64,000 bases of DNA, from contig NZ_FQXE01000020.1 in the NCBI RefSeq assembly GCF_900129885.1, positions 16,612 to 80,611 of the forward strand, in the 5' to 3' direction. The translations under genes and the position numbers were made by a program. The notes beneath the pieces are model-generated. The model was not told where the DNA came from, made no database searches, and was given only the letters and a program-made list of their open reading frames with translations. Shown here one piece after another: positions 61,411 through 64,000 of the stretch. Positions within the stretch are counted from its first letter, which is position 1, and every line of letters starts with the position of its first letter. The stretch is from Pollutimonas bauzanensis (GTDB lineage: Bacteria; Pseudomonadota; Gammaproteobacteria; Burkholderiales; Burkholderiaceae_B).

Positions 61411-61692
61411 GTGGGTAAGCGCACAAACCAAGACATTATTGACGGACCTTGGCAAGACCGCTGGACGCTGGAAATGCTCGACGCACAGCGTATCGAGGAT
61501 GTGATTGCACAGATGGTGCAAGCTGTATCAGCCTTGATCTGCGGCGCCCAGTAGATCTTCCAGCGAACCGGCAACCAGAATGCGGCCGGTCCAGCCGGAC
61601 ATTGGGCGGTGCCGGTAAGCGGAAACTGGCGCCTTACCTTTTACTTTGAGGGCGAAAACGCCATTTTGTTCGACTACCAGGACTATCGCTAG
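61411..61692 (+). pseudogene. HigB/RelE-like toxin remnant and adjoining fragment
   Basis: In one frame, 61555-61692 reads a RelE/HigB C-terminus (GHWAVPVSGNWRLTFYFEGE then DYQDYR and TAG), directly before the HigA gene as in normal higBA order. The same frame is blocked by TAG at 61552-61554 and, upstream to about 61411, carries an unidentified coding-like piece (TNQDIIDGPWQDRWTLEMLD). The toxin N-terminus is absent, so the toxin is dead and the antitoxin is orphaned. Confidence 0.6.
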
Positions 61693-61702
61693 GAAGAACG
61701 CT

Positions 61703-61987
61703 ATGCGTATGAACAATCCTGCACACCCCGGACTAGTGCTACGCGAGTACCTCGGCGATCTGAGTGTCACCGAGACAGCTTTGCGGCTTGGCGTCACCCG
61801 TACCGCGCTGTCGCGCATTCTCAATGGCTCTGCCGGCATCCCGGCAGACATGGCTCTGGGCCTTCGCGATGCCTTGGGAACCAGTGCCGAAATGTGGCTC
61901 AACATGCAGGCTCAGTACGATCTCTGGCAGGCGGAAAAAAAGCCTCGTCCAGTTATCGTATCGTTTCGTGAACCTGCCCATGCTTAA
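61703..61987 (+). CDS. higA: HigA-family antitoxin (XRE helix-turn-helix)
   Basis: 94 residues: NPAHPGLVLREYLGDLSVTETALRLGVTRTALSRILNG is the typical HigA start and HTH, followed by IPADMALGLRDALGTSAEMWLNMQAQYDLW. AGGAAGA precedes ATG 61703. Its partner toxin survives only as a 3' remnant immediately upstream, so it may now act as a plain regulator or protect against related toxins. Confidence 0.9.
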   Translation: MRMNNPAHPGLVLREYLGDLSVTETALRLGVTRTALSRILNGSAGIPADMALGLRDALGTSAEMWLNMQAQYDLWQAEKKPRPVIVSFREPAHA

Positions 61988-62079
61988 AAATAGCCGTCGT
62001 CAACCTAAAATCCGAGCAAATTCGGGTCCTCGAAGTGATGAAGGCCGATCACGCACCCGAAAGCGTAATTTGAGTAGCT

Positions 62080-62502
62080 TTACCTTTCCTCCCAAGGGTT
62101 GATGACGTCCAGGCCAGCAGCCTGAAATGGGCTTTCGTCGCGTGTGGCAACGGTAAATCCGTTCGCATGGGCCACGGCGGCAATGAGCGCATCAGCAGTC
62201 TGAATTCCACTGCCAGCCTTGCGGGCCTTTGCCAGCACCTCGGCATAGGCGTTCGTACAGGCCATGTCAAACGGCAGTACGCGCCCGGCAAACATCGGCA
62301 GTATGCTCTTTTCAATGTGTTCATGCAGTGCTGTCCGACGCTTACCGGCGGGCATCAGTGCGACACCGGCACGAAGCTCGGCCACGGTCATTGCCGACAG
62401 ATAAAGCGTTTCCAGCGGCTGCGCGTCGATCCAGTCACTGACACAAGCGACCGGGGCCGGGCGCAGCGGCTCCGAAATTACGTTCGTATCAAGCAGAATC
62501 AT
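62080..62502 (-). CDS. PIN-domain toxin, FitB/VapC-like
   Basis: 140 residues with ILLDTNVISEPLRP, the central Glu in AELRAGVALMPAGKRR, and ADALIAAVAHANGFTVATRDESPF. These supply the four acidic residues of an active PIN nuclease, and the length and style fit FitB. It overlaps its antitoxin by 4 bp. It appears intact. Confidence 0.92.
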   Translation of the reverse strand: MILLDTNVISEPLRPAPVACVSDWIDAQPLETLYLSAMTVAELRAGVALMPAGKRRTALHEHIEKSILPMFAGRVLPFDMACTNAYAEVLAKARKAGSGIQTADALIAAVAHANGFTVATRDESPFQAAGLDVINPWEER

Positions 62503-62753
62503 TCAAAACTCACTACACGAGCCGGGGTGTTGTCGCGCACGCTCTCGAAAATAGCGAACTCTTCATCAGTCAGTTTAACCTTGCGGCCAATCTCGGTCAG
62601 CAGCGAGCCCAATTTGATCCGGCCTTGCGGCTTCACAGCGGATTCCAGAATGTCACGCATTTCCGCCTCGATGCTGCGGCCTTGTTGAGCGGCCCGCACG
62701 CGGATTGCGCGGTGTACCTCATCGGGTACGTTTCGGATGGTAACGGATCGCAT
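62499..62753 (-). CDS. Ribbon-helix-helix antitoxin, FitA-like
   Basis: 84 residues. The ribbon-helix-helix (VTIRNVPDEVHRAIRVRAAQQGRSIEAEMRDILESAV) is followed by a C-terminal toxin-binding tail. GGAGG lies 11 bp before ATG 62753. It represses and neutralises the downstream FitB-like toxin. The 271 bp between this gene and the Fic gene's stop hold no gene I can support. Confidence 0.92.
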   Translation of the reverse strand: MRSVTIRNVPDEVHRAIRVRAAQQGRSIEAEMRDILESAVKPQGRIKLGSLLTEIGRKVKLTDEEFAIFESVRDNTPARVVSFE

Positions 62754-63024
62754 ATTTCAAAACCTCCATTTGCTTTCATTGAAATCAATTGTAGATTATG
62801 CAATCAATCCGGGCAAGTGCTATCGGCCCCGCCCTTGATCTGCAACGCTTCAACCTGGGATAACGTGCGCAAGCGGCCTCCGAAAGAAAAACTGGCGGAA
62901 GCCGTTATCGCACCAGTCCTGTCTGAAAGACTACCTGATTTGCTTGGCCAGTTGAATCCGCCGGTTTTAAGCCGAAGCGGGTACGCCCGTACCGCAGCCC
63001 CGTCCCTTTTTTGTGCCGGCCGCC

Positions 63025-64000
63025 TCAAGCAAGCCCTGCGTTGACCTCGGGGAACACCAGTCGGTAGTTTCGCAGGTCTTCCTCGAAGGCATTGCACCGC
63101 TTGAGCGCTTCATAGAGGTCGTGCCGGGGCTGAGTGTAGTCGAAGGCCGCCGTCCAGGCATGGATGCGAGTCATGGCCCGGATGTAGGGCGTCGCGTCGG
63201 CATGATTCGACAGGCTCTTCAGCGGCAACAGATAATCCTCGCGATAGACCGTCGGCACAATGATACGCGACAGTCCTGCGGCGCTTAGCACGCTGTTCAT
63301 GGCTAGGCGTGCTGTTCTGCCATTGCCATCCTTGAAGGGGTGAACCTCGGAGACGACGAACATGGTCATCAGCGCACGGGCAAGGGGGTCCTCCAGCGCC
63401 TGAATCCGCGCGAAGCCTTCCCGCAGAGTGCCCTGCACAAGCTCTTGGGCCACGAATAGCGTCGCCCCGGCCTGGTTGTTCTGGTTCTTCCACTCGCCTG
63501 GGTTCCTGTCCAACCTTGACTGCATCACCAGCGCGTTGACGTTCTTGAGCCAATGCAAGAAGTCGTCCGCCGTACTTGCCGGCTGGTCGCGCCAAGGGGC
63601 TCGCATCGCGGCCTGAAAGGTTCCCAAAATGTCGTGGGAGTCCTCCGTCCGGTTTAGTATGAGCTTGCCTTCAAACACGATTTCCTCGGCTTCGCTAACC
63701 AGGAATGTAGTGCCTTCAATATAGTTCGAGAAGTAGGACTCAAAAAAGGCAAAGTTTTCGCGAGCGACACCTGTTTCCGCTGTGGCGGCCACCTCCGGCA
63801 AGGCCTGAGTCCGTAGGCAGCTGAACAGGGTATCAAACAGCACTAGACGGTCAGGGTCATAGGGACGGCCGGCGGCGCGCGCGAGCGCCTGCTTGCCACG
63901 TAACCTCTTGCTCTCGTGGGTACCCAGCAGGGCGCCCATAATGCTATCCAGACGCTTGAACTCCTTTTCCCGGCCAATCTTGCTCGCTAACGTGCGGCAA
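63025..64000 (-). CDS. Fic-family protein, 5' end beyond the window
   Basis: At least 304 residues from ATG 63939, and the frame stays open to the window edge with Fic-like sequence, so the gene continues outside. The catalytic motif HPFKDGNGRTAR is complete and the inhibitory S-x3-E-G (SNYIEG) lies upstream of it, in the class II order. It should AMPylate a protein target under self-inhibition. It differs from the Fic protein at 48250 and lacks its antitoxin-like N-terminus in the visible part. Confidence 0.88.
   Translation of the reverse strand, partial: CRTLASKIGREKEFKRLDSIMGALLGTHESKRLRGKQALARAAGRPYDPDRLVLFDTLFSCLRTQALPEVAATAETGVARENFAFFESYFSNYIEGTTFLVSEAEEIVFEGKLILNRTEDSHDILGTFQAAMRAPWRDQPASTADDFLHWLKNVNALVMQSRLDRNPGEWKNQNNQAGATLFVAQELVQGTLREGFARIQALEDPLARALMTMFVVSEVHPFKDGNGRTARLAMNSVLSAAGLSRIIVPTVYREDYLLPLKSLSNHADATPYIRAMTRIHAWTAAFDYTQPRHDLYEALKRCNAFEEDLRNYRLVFPEVNAGLA

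Overview
The window reads as the chromosome of a GC-rich betaproteobacterium, most likely of the Alcaligenaceae (Bordetella/Achromobacter/Pusillimonas type). This rests on the many catabolic operons, each with its own transporter and regulator, the Bug (tripartite tricarboxylate) periplasmic binding protein placed with CitE-like and CaiB-like genes, the Mla-type lipid transport operon and the general protein style. It is inferred from gene content; no phylogenetic marker was tested.

Layout. 1-3.6 kb: end of a zinc-ribbon gene, two AI-2E/PerM-family membrane proteins, a MAPEG-like protein, tRNA-Thr(CGT) and its terminator. 3.8-16 kb: a long rightward catabolic unit with two SDR dehydrogenases, a fused E1 alpha-beta 2-oxo acid (acetoin-type) dehydrogenase, a GntR regulator, its E2 partner, a branched-chain-amino-acid-type ABC importer (binding protein, LivH, fused LivM-LivG, LivF) and a GMC oxidoreductase. 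16-22 kb: a leftward potDABC-like importer ending in a proline racemase-family gene that lacks the second catalytic cysteine, facing a GlxA-type regulator. 22.2-31 kb: thiopurine methyltransferase, a LysR/CitE/Bug/CaiB cluster, SixA, dodecin, a KaiC-like double ATPase with an overlapping partner, and an S4/pseudouridine-synthase-like protein with an altered active site.

30.8-42 kb: aromatic and hydroxy-acid catabolism. A truncated Bug gene leads into an FMN alpha-hydroxy-acid dehydrogenase. A meta-cleavage set follows (2-oxo-3-hexenedioate decarboxylase, hydratase, semialdehyde dehydrogenase, catechol 2,3-dioxygenase, 2Fe-2S ferredoxin) with a GntR regulator and three AT-rich dyads that look like operators. 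Next come an MDR reductase, a dihydroxyacetophenone-dioxygenase-like cupin, an SDR and an M20 peptidase. 42-45.5 kb is an Mla-like phospholipid transport operon. 45.8-48.1 kb holds two proteins of unknown role and a phytase-like esterase.

48-64 kb is accessory in character. It contains a Fic protein fused to an AbiEi-antitoxin-like region behind five 24-bp palindromic repeats, a Phd-like/transposase-N-terminal fusion next to a heme-oxygenase-fold protein, a LysR and an orphan ECF sigma factor, and a partial type II secretion locus (gspO, C, H, I, J). The locus stops abruptly at a cluster of toxin-antitoxin genes and relics: AbrB/PIN, a broken RES toxin, a HigB remnant with intact HigA, FitAB-like, and a second Fic cut by the window edge. 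Within that cluster lies an unrecognised two-gene cassette, a small HGYP-motif protein followed by an ImmA/IrrE-like protein that has lost its zinc site. The best candidates for something undescribed are this cassette, the AbiEi-like/Fic fusion with its repeat array, and the Phd/transposase fusion pair.
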